In this document: one piece after another, positions 34,301 to 51,430 of the stretch | How positions within the stretch are numbered: the first letter of the stretch is position 1 | Layout of the letters: every line of letters begins with the position of its first letter | Origin: Membranipora membranacea | Lineage: Eukaryota; Bryozoa; Gymnolaemata; Cheilostomatida; Membraniporidae | Direction: 5' to 3' | Length of the DNA: 64,000 bases | Assembly: GCA_914767715.1 (NCBI GenBank) | Contig: OU612068.1 | Coordinates: forward strand, 11,346,001-11,410,000 | Program-made: the position numbers and the translations under genes | The notes under the pieces: model-generated | Seen by the model: the letters and a program-made list of their open reading frames with translations, nothing else | Databases searched by the model: none | Told to the model about the DNA's origin: nothing

Positions 34301-37300
34301 GAAGTTGCCTGAGGCGCCGTCCCCACAGACAGTAGGACAGCACACAGTGACACAGCCATACCAGATACAGACTATAGCCCCAGTATCCAGAGTAAAGTGG
34401 AGACCTAAACGTCACACACAGATAGCCAGTGTAGTTAACTCATTCGATCTGGGGGTGAATGTCTGGGAGCTGAGACGGCCCTTTATACCACTGGCTACGT
34501 TTACAGAACACAAAGATGTTGTTACAAGTGAGTTATTAGTCTGACATGTCAATCACCGGGGTAATATACATAGGCCTATTGCCTACCAGTATATTTGGGT
34601 ATCACGCTAGATTGATATGTTCTGTAAGGATGACATTTGCATCTTTCATGATAATGATATGGTATAGCTGAATATTCTCAAAAGGTGCTTAAAACTTTGG
34701 ACTCTAGACCAAAACTTAGAAGCCGTGTTCATGTAGCTTGAGTACCACCTTATTCACAACAGATGCTGAGTTTCAGCTCAGGTATGACACACCCCCACAC
34801 CAGTAGATCAAGTTTGATCCAATTAGCCTGCATGCGGGCTGTTCACATTCTACTGGTGAGCCAGCGGTGGCTAAAACTTCTGAGGAAGACAAATTAGATC
34901 ATACTCAATCCGACACACCCTATTCTCTGCATAATCAATTTCACATTCTGCAGGTATTATATGGAAGGATAGTCATGAGTTTTTGAGTGGTGGTAAAGAT
35001 TCTAGGCTAGTTTTACACTCATTCCGTGATGCTGTGAGAATATGTGACAAAGTTAACCCTATAGCGATAAGCAGTAATAGAGGTGATCAACTGGTGCTAG
35101 CAGTCAACGAGAAACTTCAGTCTTCCTCTTCAACACTTGCAGGTCTATCCTCAGTTTCTTTTTGTGGAGAGCGTCTCCATCACTCAATCCATCACATGTT
35201 TTGATATGAGAAATGTCATAAAAAATCAAAATCGATTTAAATGGTTTGTTTTCCATCCTTGTATCAAGTCACTTTGCTGCATTAATCCTAGAGCGGGTCA
35301 CTGTTGTGGCTTGGGAATATTAGGTAATTAACTTCCTTGGTCAACAATAACCTGACGCCATTGTTGACATTGGATCAAATTTGCCGGCATTTGGAGTTGC
35401 TCCCCCTCAAGACGCTGGAGAATTACCAGTAAAATGGGAGCAACCAAAAATGCAAATGATATTCTTTCTCAGTGTGATGCTGTAATATTTTCTGGTTTTA
35501 ATTGTTGTTTGCTCTTTATCGTATTTTCTCTCTCTGCAGCTGGGTCTAGAAGCAGCAGTGTTGGTGGTCCTACTTCACAGTCAAGTTCTAATAACATGAG
35601 CAGCGGTGCTAAACCATTCCAGAATCTCTTCTCTAGGTCCAGCTCAACCAAACCAGATAAGAGAGAATTATTCATAAAAGATACAAAGTCTGGTGTCTTC
35701 TTCTTTGAGCCTCCTGCAGAGGTAAGCTGTAATTTTACTGTCAAGTCTAAAGAGACTTCCAAGGAGCCTCATTAGGTCTTGAATACCAGTGCCCTCCTAA
35801 AATTATAACATATTGGAATAAATAAAAGTGGACCATTATTGGCTTGAACACAGATTTCTATCGAAAAGTTGCTACAAAGATGAAAACATAACTATCAGAG
35901 GGATATTTTCAAGACTATCTGCTGCATATGCTTAAATAGCTCATCCATTATTTAATTTATTAGTAGATTTATGTAGCTTTGTTTGGATGGCGTTGTCATT
36001 CTCAAGAGGTTTGTTTATACTAATAGACTCTTTCCCTGTTTGCATTCTAGGACTTTGATTCTAAATGGTTTGAGTTTTGTGCAAAGAACTATGTACTTTA
36101 TGGCAGATCATTCGAGGATATGTGTCAACATAATTCTGATATAGCAGCTCAGCACAATCAAATACAGGTCAGTAAGAAGTATTTTATAATCATATTTGCA
36201 TTGCTGAGTCCTTTTGCTATCTGATAGTTCATTGCTGAATGAGCACAACATGCTAGATGTCTTTTTACCGAATCGCACACTTTTTATGGAACATTCTCTT
36301 TTGCCTACTGTTTAGATGAGGTAATGTTGATTCCTAATAATTATTGTAATCACAAAGTAGTTTGAGTGTTTGAGTTTTTGGCTACAATACACTACACCTG
36401 TTGATTTCGTTTTATTAGAGTCGTCCACACATTGTAATTGAAGATGTGCAACTCCCAGTTTACTCAGTATTACATCTGTTCATACTCTTATGTTTACATT
36501 GCTATTTTCTTTTTACAGATCATGAAGCATTGGTTACTGCTGAAAATACTTTTTGGAAGCTGTTTTGAGACGCCCTCGTTTCTTGTTACAAATCTATCTC
36601 ACAGCCTGAAAATAGCGGATACTCCCATCACTGCAAGGCCTGAAGGTATCAATGATGGATACGATGATTTTTTCATATGTGATTATCAACAAGTCTATTT
36701 AAGAGACACCAGTTGCCTATATAAACCAAAGCTATGATGCCGCTGACGCTAGCTATCTGAGTAATGACCATCATAAAAACCTATGTTTTGTATCATCTGG
36801 TCAATACTGGCTAATACTGGTTAGCTAGCTGATGGGTTGACCAATCAATATCGAGTTGAACAAGACCTAACTACCTAAAATTGGTAAAATATGAGCAAAA
36901 CAATATAAATGATGGTTACTGTTTCTATTTTAGTTAACGGAACTAATGGAGACTTGAACCACAATCATCACATAGAGAATGGAGATCTCACATCAGGTAG
37001 GCTGTTAGCTCTGATTATACTATCATGATAGTCATGTTGTGTGGGCCTGTAGTGGAAATCCACAGCTTACTCAGTAGCTGACTCTCAGGCTTTTCACATA
37101 TTTATCCTCTTGACAGCACTAGCTCATTAAATATTAACTACTGAGCTGCATTTATTCAAGTCTATGTGGAAGCAGGAAAATGCTCCCTGCCTACTTTCAG
37201 TGAGATGTGCTCCTAAACTAAGTATGCCTATACAATTATGTAAAGAATATTGCTACATAGTTGTCTGTTAGAAATCCAACGAATTAATCAATCTCTCTGG

Positions 37301-40300
37301 TCAACAGATAGCCTGGGATTCAGTCCATAAACATAGACAGACAACTTCACACAATAATAAACCAAAACCCATCAGCCAATCAAAACAAAACCAAAACACA
37401 GGCCTATTCAGGAATGCATAATAGTGATACAAGAGCAGATAACACCACATAAGCAATATCTAACACAACCCATAATACAGACAAGGCCCCTTTGGTGGTT
37501 TGAATCCCAGGCAGTCAACAGTGGACTTTGGCTGAAATTTCTCGATAGTTATCGTAATGAAGATTATCGTTTATTATGCAATATTTTAAGTAACTTAATA
37601 TTGCAATAACGCAATATTTTATGCAGTATTGTCCAATTTTAGGAGTGAGTTGCGACGAGGACTCAGATGAACATTATCAGGCTCACACTATGGATCAGAC
37701 CACAACACATGACTTCCTGTATGAAGATAACGAGTTGGACGGTTTTGAGTTTGAGCTCGACGATAAGGATGAGATACAGTATGAGGATGAGCAGGTCTGT
37801 AGATAGCGGCAAGTTGATGGGGAGCAACTCCAAATGCCTGAAAATTGAAAATCTAGCTTGATCTAGTGCTCCATTATCAACCTCCCTCCTGCCACCCCAA
37901 ATAAATTTTTTTGTCCAGTCTATATATGGGGGAAATATTGATCTTGATCATAACAACCTACCCTGTCTAAGTTTGATTTGAATATGGCCGTATTAAGAAT
38001 ATTTTTTATACCAGCAAAAATGCTCAATTTCAGTGTTTTCAAGTTTCCGCCTATGTCGAAGAGTGCGATTATTTAGAGCCCTTATGCAATTACTTGGACT
38101 CATTCCTGCATAAACTATGAACTCACGCCTCTTCAAGTAAATTACCATATGACTGACTTCACAAAACATATAAACATTATATCTACTTTTTACAGGAGTT
38201 TATCTTACCACCGGAGAGTTTCATGCCGTCACATGACCTATCTGAGGCAGTGGATCCACACAACTCACACACATATCACTCCTCCTCACACGCCCAGCCT
38301 CTCTACCACGAGGGACCTCTACACAGAGATAAATACTCTGAGCAAAGGTCACCGGAAAAGGTTTGTGATGTAATAAAGTCTTTCTTTTAGAAAACAATTG
38401 TTTTTCAACTTAACAAAACCGCACCGATAACATTGATGAGTAAAATAATAAAAAGACAATTTTCTCATATTTATATTCATACCAAACTGTCTCTTATATG
38501 CTATTGTTCTGTACGGAAAACCTTAACGAGACGTATATATCGGATCAATATCGATATTAATGTTGGGTCAGATCTAATCACAATATTCCCTTGTGCAGGT
38601 GTCGGTGATACAACAGGCCCTGGATGTACCTATATGGGATTCTATTAGCTCTGTGGTGGCACTTCTACATAGCTACGCAGATTTTGTAAGTTATTCAAAG
38701 AATGCTTTTGGATAAACATGTTGACCTTTATAGTTTATGCCCGTGATCTGTGAAAAAAAAGCATGCAATTGTGAAGATAATTCCAGCAATATGTTTATGG
38801 AAAATAGAAGATGATCAGCGCTGAGGAAGTCATTTGAAGTTGCCCTACCATCTTGTAAAAGAATACAACTATACGCATTTCATAACCTCTTATCAAATCG
38901 ATCTTGAGTGGTGTATGAGCTTGCTTTGTCTTATGTTCATTCTTTTCATTATATAATTCAAATACAGGGAGATGTTCAAACTGCAGTATCAATGTATACA
39001 GTCCTGAGTAATAAAATAAAACAACAAATAACAGTAGATGATGAAACATTGGAAGGCTGGATGACAGCATATATTGGTGAGGGTCTATTATACATTATAC
39101 ACATTTTATTTCATTTTCATGCGCCTCTGCTTTTAGAGATGCCAATTTATCTCCTATTATCCTCAATATTCTTATCAGTCAATCTGGTTGGTAAATGATT
39201 ATGATGCTGGAAGTGGGAATTAATCATTGCACTTCTCTTTAGTAAATTACATACATTTTTACCTCTGGGTTCATTCAAGTGAAATTCAAAAGAATGTTTG
39301 CGAGTAAATTTATCAGTACAAGACTCAATATCTTCATTGATGCAGGTCAGAAAATAGACATTTCTCTGACCTCGAGTTTGAGCCAGTTCTTTGAGTTGCC
39401 CTACGTATGGGTACTCTCTGACCTGCTCAGGCCGCAGCATAGGAAAACTGAGCTGAAATGGGGATTATCTTGATTACCCCTCATCTTGGACAAAGATTTC
39501 TCATTGATTCAGCATCAGCACCATTGAAAACTGTTGTTAGAAATAATTGTATGAACTACCTGGCTACAGTTTTCACCCCTACTTTTACCTCCCTAATTTC
39601 ATGTTCAAGTATTGCCAATTTTTTTTAGATCTATTGGAAATGTTCAAATTATGGTGTGAAGCAAATACAATCATCACAAAGTGTAATGTTAAGTCAGTAC
39701 AACAGATGAACCAGGCATCGACAGCTGTGCACACGGCGTGTGCTTCCTGTCAGAAGTCACTATATGGTACTGATGGGTGGTACTGTAAGAAATGTGACAA
39801 AATTACCTCCATTTGTTCTATTTGGTGAGTTATTTCAGTTCATAGACCAATTATTAAATTATCAATAATTGTAATTACTTGGTGTACAGATTTTTTGTTG
39901 AAATTGTCTTCTCTTTTACCAAGAGGGGATAATTGTGATAATTTCGAGATAAAAAAATTACACCAGTTTGGATATTCTCTGTACAACTTATACATCATAG
40001 CTATGTTATATTGATTCGGTAAAAACACGCAGGCATATCAGAAAAGTATAGCTTGCGAGAGTCAATGACTGTTTGTTAATGATTAGTACATTAGTTTTCC
40101 TCCCAGTATGTGGCTGTGCCAATATTCACTTTTGAGTTAAAATTATGATGGAAGTCTTCTCCTTATGATTTTGAAGGCACTCTTTTCACCAACCCCAAGT
40201 AAGGTTTGTCTCTTTGAAGATTAAATGATTGCTAGAAATGTGAAGATTGCCATATGGCACCTACATTCTCTCTCCTCACAGCTTTAAATTATTGCATTGT

Positions 40301-40464
40301 CACGAACATTTTCTTATTTCTCCCACAGTCATACACCAGTCAAGGGTATATATGTATGGTGCCAAGGCTGTGCTCATGGAGGCCATATAGAACACATGAG
40401 AGACTGGTTCATATCTAACACTAAATGTCCCACAGGCTGTGGGCATGAATGTGAGCTCACATAG
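31400..40464 (+). CDS. WDR24: WDR24, GATOR2 complex subunit
   Basis: Eighteen exons join in frame to 812 codons including TAG: 31400-31424, 32007-32111, 32500-32697, 32973-33076, 33350-33466, 33848-33979, 34296-34527, 34954-35142, 35540-35721, 36051-36167, 36519-36645, 36934-36996, 37643-37794, 38196-38360, 38599-38685, 38968-39076, 39629-39824 and 40329-40464. The N-terminal half is a WD40 propeller: blades end VVLWDLNK, VCKLFDTRQKKVVS, IQIWDYR, IKVWKLPE, VNVWELR, and LLASGGRDK and FLSGGKDSR are visible. A Ser-rich loop and an acidic linker (exon 13) follow. The C-terminus has zinc-binding CASCQKSL, WYCKKCDK, CSICHTPV, CQGCAHGGH and CPTGCGHEC, the RING-like end of WDR24. In the family this lysosome-associated GATOR2 subunit relieves GATOR1 inhibition of mTORC1 when amino acids are present. 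Length is close to vertebrate WDR24. Confidence 0.96.
34020..34092 (+). repeat. Fragment of the 6678-7192 MITE family in WDR24 intron 6
   Basis: Aligns by eye with 6683-6750: TTTCTGAGC, GATTT, GTTG-CCTCTC and TACT-TT landmarks in the same order. Confidence 0.65.
34201..34306 (+). repeat. Duplicated 3' splice junction before WDR24 exon 7
   Basis: TGTAGGTATGGAAGTTGC occurs at about 34203 and again at 34291, the real acceptor. The first copy sits behind a strong T tract but reads into non-WD sequence. It is a decoy or fossil partial duplication of the intron-exon boundary. Confidence 0.75.
35371..35407. repeat. Fragment of the 53236-53356 fold-back family
   Basis: GGATCAAATTTGCCGGCATT followed by TGGAGTTGC and CCCCCT resembles the arm of the hairpin element at 53236-53356. 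Lies in a WDR24 intron. Confidence 0.5.
39375..39540 (+). repeat. Degraded MITE (6678-7192 family) in WDR24 intron 16
   Basis: Shares CCGCAGCATAGG-AAAAC, GGGATTATCTTGA, GATTCAGCATC and CACCATTGAAAACT with 6767-6852, in the same order and orientation, interrupted by small indels. Confidence 0.75.
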
Positions 40465-40709
40465 TTCACTGCCTGCTGCACTTTTCATTTTTTGTCTAGT
40501 TGTGATATCTAAGCGCCAATGATATCAATAGCTAAATTTTTCTGATATTTGTATTATAAGCTAACCTCACCTGGTATGAATACAACTACTGTTTTCCATG
40601 TTGATTTTGATAGAACGTAGATTGTATTAAATCAGTCAAAGCCAATCTATTCTTGAAAAAATTCATTGCATTCAAAAACATAAAATAGATCTATGCAAGA
40701 TTTCCAGTC

Positions 40710-40715
40710 AATAAA
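40710..40715 (+). promoter_or_regulatory. Candidate polyadenylation signal of WDR24
   Basis: AATAAA, 246 nt after the WDR24 stop codon and before the next coding exon. Confidence 0.4.
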
Positions 40716-40961
40716 TTTCAAGTTGCTTTATTGGAAATGGATGATATTCATAACGCTGTAATAATGTTGATCAAGGGCTGCAGCGCTGGCTGCATTGGTT
40801 ATTCATTTCTTTCATAAATAATATTTTGATGCGAGCAAAGAAAATGTATCGACTGATTTCATAAATGAATACTGTGCCGGTGTGTTATACAGCGCCATAA
40901 ACATGCCTGTAATGTTGTATTATTAGTAGTGGTGCGCTCCGGCAGTTTCTAATTCGTACAG

Positions 40962-41570
40962 AATGCATTGGACGCTAGGATTGTATTTACAAAAGAGGGT
41001 CCAAACAATTTTGAGATTTTGTATCTACCATTGGCTGACTCACCAGGGAAACCAGAGGAGCTCTGTGATGCTCTAATGAGCAAAGACGCCAAGGGAGTTG
41101 AGCGAATTCTTAACCACCTGGATGAAACAGAAACTGACTCACTCATCAGAGCCGAAACATATGGAAGTCGCTGCCTACCCAGCGGAAATGACGAAATTGT
41201 CCTCAGTTGTGTGCAAGATGCTGGGTCAATATCATGTATGTTGGAGAAGTTTGAGCAGTGTGACAGATTAAACTTGCTACTGAAGCCCTTTTTTATTTGG
41301 TACGGACCAGAAGTGACCCAGAGATACCCGCGCTCTTTTCTGGATTATATTATTTGGAATACCAGAGGAAATGAAGAAGAGTTACCAACAATCAAAGTTC
41401 TCCATGAGCAACTGACAGCTGCAACTTCTGCGCAGTACTGATATGTCTGGTCATTGTTTTATCAGGCGCTATGTATATGATCCTGTGAATATTGATGTAG
41501 TGAAGTTCATTCTAAACTCCATTGAGAATGATGTTGAGCGAGTTCCCCTGCTGCAAGCGATTGACTTCTA
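40962..41570 (+). pseudogene. Ankyrin-like exon related to the ankyrin-caspase gene, truncated by a LINE
   Basis: After an acceptor (TTCGTACAG) a frame of 160 codons runs to a TGA at 41439-41441. An overlapping +1 frame then reads DVVKFILNSIENDVERVPLL up to the LINE junction at about 41568. The segment CDRLNLLLKPFF..FLDYIIWNTRG parallels SNRLNLLQTQFK..CIHYITEKKG at the start of the exon at 51431, so this is a paralogous copy or an upstream piece of the same gene. The change of frame at 41441 has no room for an intron, which suggests decay. No continuation was recognised beyond the LINE. Confidence 0.6.
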
Positions 41571-44075
41571 TGCATACTCGAAAATAGGTCGGCATATGCT
41601 TTTATATGCTGTAATTCTAATACGAGTTTTGGCTCTTTTCAGAGATCTCATGAGCATGTGCAGGTGATTCGATGCTTTGCGGCAAATATCTTTAATGTGT
41701 GCATCAAAAGTTAATTTATTATCAATATTAATACCTAAATATTTACTTTGTTCTACTGATGCCAGTTTAGCATTTTCAATATGGTACAAGGGGTCCGTGT
41801 TTGAATTATTCTTAGATCTACTGATACGCATTGTTTCACACTTGTCAGCATTAAACTTCATTTGCCAGGATTTAGACCAAGACACCAGATTGTTAAGATC
41901 GAGCTGGAGATTAAGCATGTCAGAGTCAGATTTAATGTTGTTATAAAGTAAAGAATCATCAGCAAATAATTTAAGTTTGGAATTAAGAACAGAGTTAGGC
42001 ATGTCATTTATATAAATAAGAAAGAGCAGGGGCCCCAGGACGGAACCTTGAGGCACACCAGAAGTAACTAAATGCAAGTTTGAAGTAACACCATTTACTG
42101 TCACTTGATGAGTGCGATTTGACAACCAGTGTCTGATCCAACCTATTGTCTGAGAGTGAATACCTGTTGATTTTAGTTTGTGAATGAGCTTTGGGTGTGA
42201 GACAACATCAAAGGCTTTCGAAAAATCAAGAACAATGAGATCACTTATAATATTGGAGTCATAGGTGTCTATGAAATCGGATATGGTACTAAGTAACTGA
42301 GTATCACATCACGTGTCCTAGCATGAATCCATGTTGATCTTTAAAAAGTTAAATAACTGTGAATATTGTGGGCTATAATATGTTCCATGGTTTTGCACAG
42401 AACTGAGGTTAGAGAAATTGGTCTATAATTGAGAGCAACATTTCTGGCACCTTTTTTATGGATAGGAACGACATTGGCTGTCTTCCAGTCTGTAGGCAGA
42501 GTTTGGCACTGTTCCAGGCACTGTTTGGCTAGAGAAAAGTTGAAAATTGCTGTAATTACTTTATAAATGTAAGGTCCCATGAATTTCAATAGAGCAGGTG
42601 GTAAATTATCTGGACCAGCTCCTTTTGTTGGATCCAAACTAATGAGTAAATTTAACACGCCTTGTTCAGTTACTGATATGGGTTTATCTTGTTGATGAGT
42701 GGTAGCCTGGAGGGTAGGAAGTAAGCCATCGTCGTAAGTGAAGACAGAAGTAAAAGCCTCAACAAATTTCTCAGCTATGTCCTGGTCATTTTTAGAATTC
42801 TCAATACATTTTATTGTGATGTTTTGGCCTTTTTTGTTTGCAATAAATTTGAAAAGTGGTTTTGAATTTCCCTGAGCTAGTTTATCACAAATATGCACAT
42901 TAATTATGTAATCATTGTAGTCATCATTTACGAGCTTTTTACCGTAATCGCTCTGGTCTTCCAGCTTTTGGGCATTAAATAGGGAGTAATGGCGCCTTAG
43001 AGTTTCCTTCATTCGCTTTCTTTTGTTAATTTGGGTAATTGTTCGCCTAGCAATCTAATGCTTTTTGCGGCATTTTACTGGGTAGTTAGGGATATTAGAT
43101 TTAGTAATTTTGGTAAACATGGTTTTCAACGTATTCCAGACTGTATCAATCGTTTCATTTTTAAGAATTTGCGAGGAAATGAAATTCTCTAAATTCTGTG
43201 ACTGTGTAGTACGAGACTCTAGGTTTGCGTCTTCAAACTTATAATATGTTTTGGAGATCCTGGTGTCTAATGGAACATTTTCAAATACAATTTTCAATTA
43301 ACAAAAACAGTAGAATGATCGGAAGTGCTCAGATCAATTACAGGGGTTGAAATATCGATATTGGTTACGACCAGATCGAGTATGTTACCTAGCTTGTGGG
43401 TGGGCTCTTAAACGAGCTGTGACAGGTCATTAACACATAGAAAATCCAAGAACATACCGTGCATATGTGAATCCTGAGTTGATTTCAATGTTTTAGAATC
43501 CCAATCGATTTCAGGCAGATTAAAATCCCCAACGACCATTACATTTGGATTACATTGTTTTTCGTGCCAGTGAATTATATCCGTGACAGATTTAATATTA
43601 GGTGGTCTGTAATAACAAGCAATAACAAAACTGAATCCACGAAAATCGAGTTCAAGAGTGACTATTTCATTTTGTGTATCTACATAGTAGTCTAAAACTT
43701 TAATGTTTAATGTGTCAGATATCGCTATAAGAACGCCACCACCCTGACCTGTAGATCTATCACGTCGGTAAACAGTGTAATTAGAAATTATTGCTGAATC
43801 GCAAATATTTGGGTTTAGCTTGGTTTCAGTTAGAGCTATGATGTCGGGCTTATGCAGGTAGATCATATAGTCAAGATGATGGGATTTTCCAGCGATGCTT
43901 TTACAATTCCAGGACATAACTGAGAGGGACTTGTTGGGTTGGATTCCGTCCATATTGGATCTTTGTTCTGTGTTAGGTCTGATGAGCTCAGAAGAGGCCT
44001 AGCGCCCTGTGCTAACGCCAATAGCCCCAGGTGCAGGCCAGTTACCCTGGAGAAGAGAACCAGAACCAGAACCAA
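41568..44075 (-). mobile_element. LINE (non-LTR retrotransposon), 5'-complete but 3'-truncated and inactivated
   Basis: The minus-strand 5' end near 44075 starts with GGTTCT triplicated. An AP-endonuclease domain follows at 43953-43408 (SVMSWNCKSI, DIIALTETKLN, YRRDRSTGQGGGVLI, VVGDFNLPEIDW). The reverse transcriptase at 43012-41568 shows LDPTKGAGPDNLP, VPIHKKG, NYRPISLTSV, TSGVPQGSVLGPLLFLIYIN and the FADD catalytic motif. Premature stops and frameshifts occur near 43405, 43285 and 42340. The motifs fit the Jockey/CR1 group. The coding part ends abruptly at FEYA where the ankyrin exon begins, so the 3' end (C-terminus, UTR, tail) is missing, which is the opposite of normal 5' truncation. Confidence 0.92.
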
Positions 44076-44644
44076 TAATTAATATATATTACTATCACGC
44101 TTATTCATGTAAGTGCTGAATGATCTAATAAAGGTCAATACCCAGAACCTTATCTAAATCTGTGTTTCACATCCTGACATCCTGACAGCTAACAGTGATG
44201 AAATTTCAGTTTTTATTTTACTTTGTCAAATTCAGGGTTGCTGATCATCGCCTCGCTTCGGCTAATAGGCTATAGGCCCCTAAATGTGGGTGATGTTGTT
44301 CAAGCAATTCATTGATGCAGTGTAGGCAATATTCCCACTATGATATTGCAAGTTCTTTTTTTTATTAATCATTAGAAAAACATAGTTAATGTTACTAACC
44401 ATACCTAGTGTGCGTGCCGTCAAAAATCCGACAAACCACATCCTATGCCCTTTTATATTCGGGTTTCATGCTGCTGCAAGATACAATTATTATCTTTATC
44501 TTATCTCTTATTCCCATGCCTCTTCACTTTTTTGTTATAATAACCAAAAATCAGGGCTCGGAAATTTTTATTGTGTTCAACGATCTTGAGATGAACGATA
44601 CTAAATTATTTCGACATTCCATGGAGGCGGCAAAAGAGCAGTAG
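44076..44644. other. Spacer between LINE and esterase 3' end
   Basis: Contains TTTATT at 44361-44366, which on the minus strand is AATAAA about 280 nt after the esterase stop. A 78-codon plus-strand ORF at 44408-44644 is probably 3' UTR antisense noise. Confidence 0.4.
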
Positions 44645-50382
<5,738 letters not shown>

Positions 50383-51430
50383 GTTTACACTCTGTGCTGT
50401 ACTGTTGTGCCTATCTTATCGAGGGGAGGTGAATGTTTAACCTTATCAAAATCTGGCATGTGCTTAATATTTACACAAAATCTCTGATAAGTTTATTTCG
50501 GTAATATGGAATCTTAAATCACCATGATTGTAACTGAACCTCGCTGTTTGTGCCATTGCGAGTAACAGAGTTGGTACCACTATGCATGTAGTGGTTGATA
50601 GATATTAGAAAATACCACCAAATAATTATGAATAGAGCTAATCCATACAATGAGTAATAAAATAAGTATGAAGCATACCTGACAAGTCTCCCTTTTTGGT
50701 AGGGAGCCTCCCAGTTTTTAGGGGTATTTTCCACCTCCTCCCTATCTCCCTTTTACCTCCCTTTTTTCAGCTTCCTTCACCCAGTAAACTTTTTAAGCTT
50801 CTAGTTGCAAAAAAAACTATGTTTTCCTACCCCCACAGCACATATACCTAAATATAATTGCCTATTAACATACTATCTCTCCTCGTTCGGATAAAGTGCA
50901 ACAATATTATTTGTAAAACCAGGTAAAATTACGCATTTCATAATATGAACGCTCTAGTTTTGGCTTAAAATAAATGACGACAAGGGCCAAATTACACCTT
51001 CACTGCGGGGCGCGCAGAGTGGTACTCCGGGTCTGGAGTTCGTCCGCGGAGACCTCCTGATTTCTCGGTCTACCAACTTGTCATGTATGGTATGAAGGTA
51101 TGCGCAAAAGAGAAAGACTTAGTAGGTGATTTATTTATACCATTTCTACAGCTGCCCTAAAACATTTAGAAAAAAAACTTGTACATAGTACTGACAATAT
51201 GGCAATTGAATATCATTAATAAACTCAATTTATTTCCAAGTTATCTACTCTGTAAACAGTGCGGGCAACTCTAAATTATCATGACTGTGATGGCAAAGAA
51301 CTCCTTCATTGGTTTGTGATTGTACAAATATTATATCCAACATGAATCAAAATAATTTATCACTGTCCCATCAAGGAACAAGGAGAGAGTTATTTTGGCA
51401 AAAAGACATCCTAAAATAGAGGCTCTGTAG
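50383..51430. other. Divergent intergenic region between esterase and ankyrin-caspase gene
   Basis: About 1 kb separates the esterase start codon (minus) from the first recognised ankyrin exon (plus). No coding exon identified; contains the dispersed repeat at 50988-51088. The first exon of the ankyrin-caspase gene should lie here or further upstream. Confidence 0.45.
50988..51088 (+). repeat. About 100-bp dispersed repeat
   Basis: Inverted copy of 22741-22840 (see that entry), roughly 70-90% similar along its length. Confidence 0.8.

Noticed and set aside
44408-44644. Terminal exon of the broken ankyrin gene beyond the LINE
   Set aside because: No ankyrin or caspase motif is recognisable and it overlaps the 3' UTR side of the esterase gene on the other strand.
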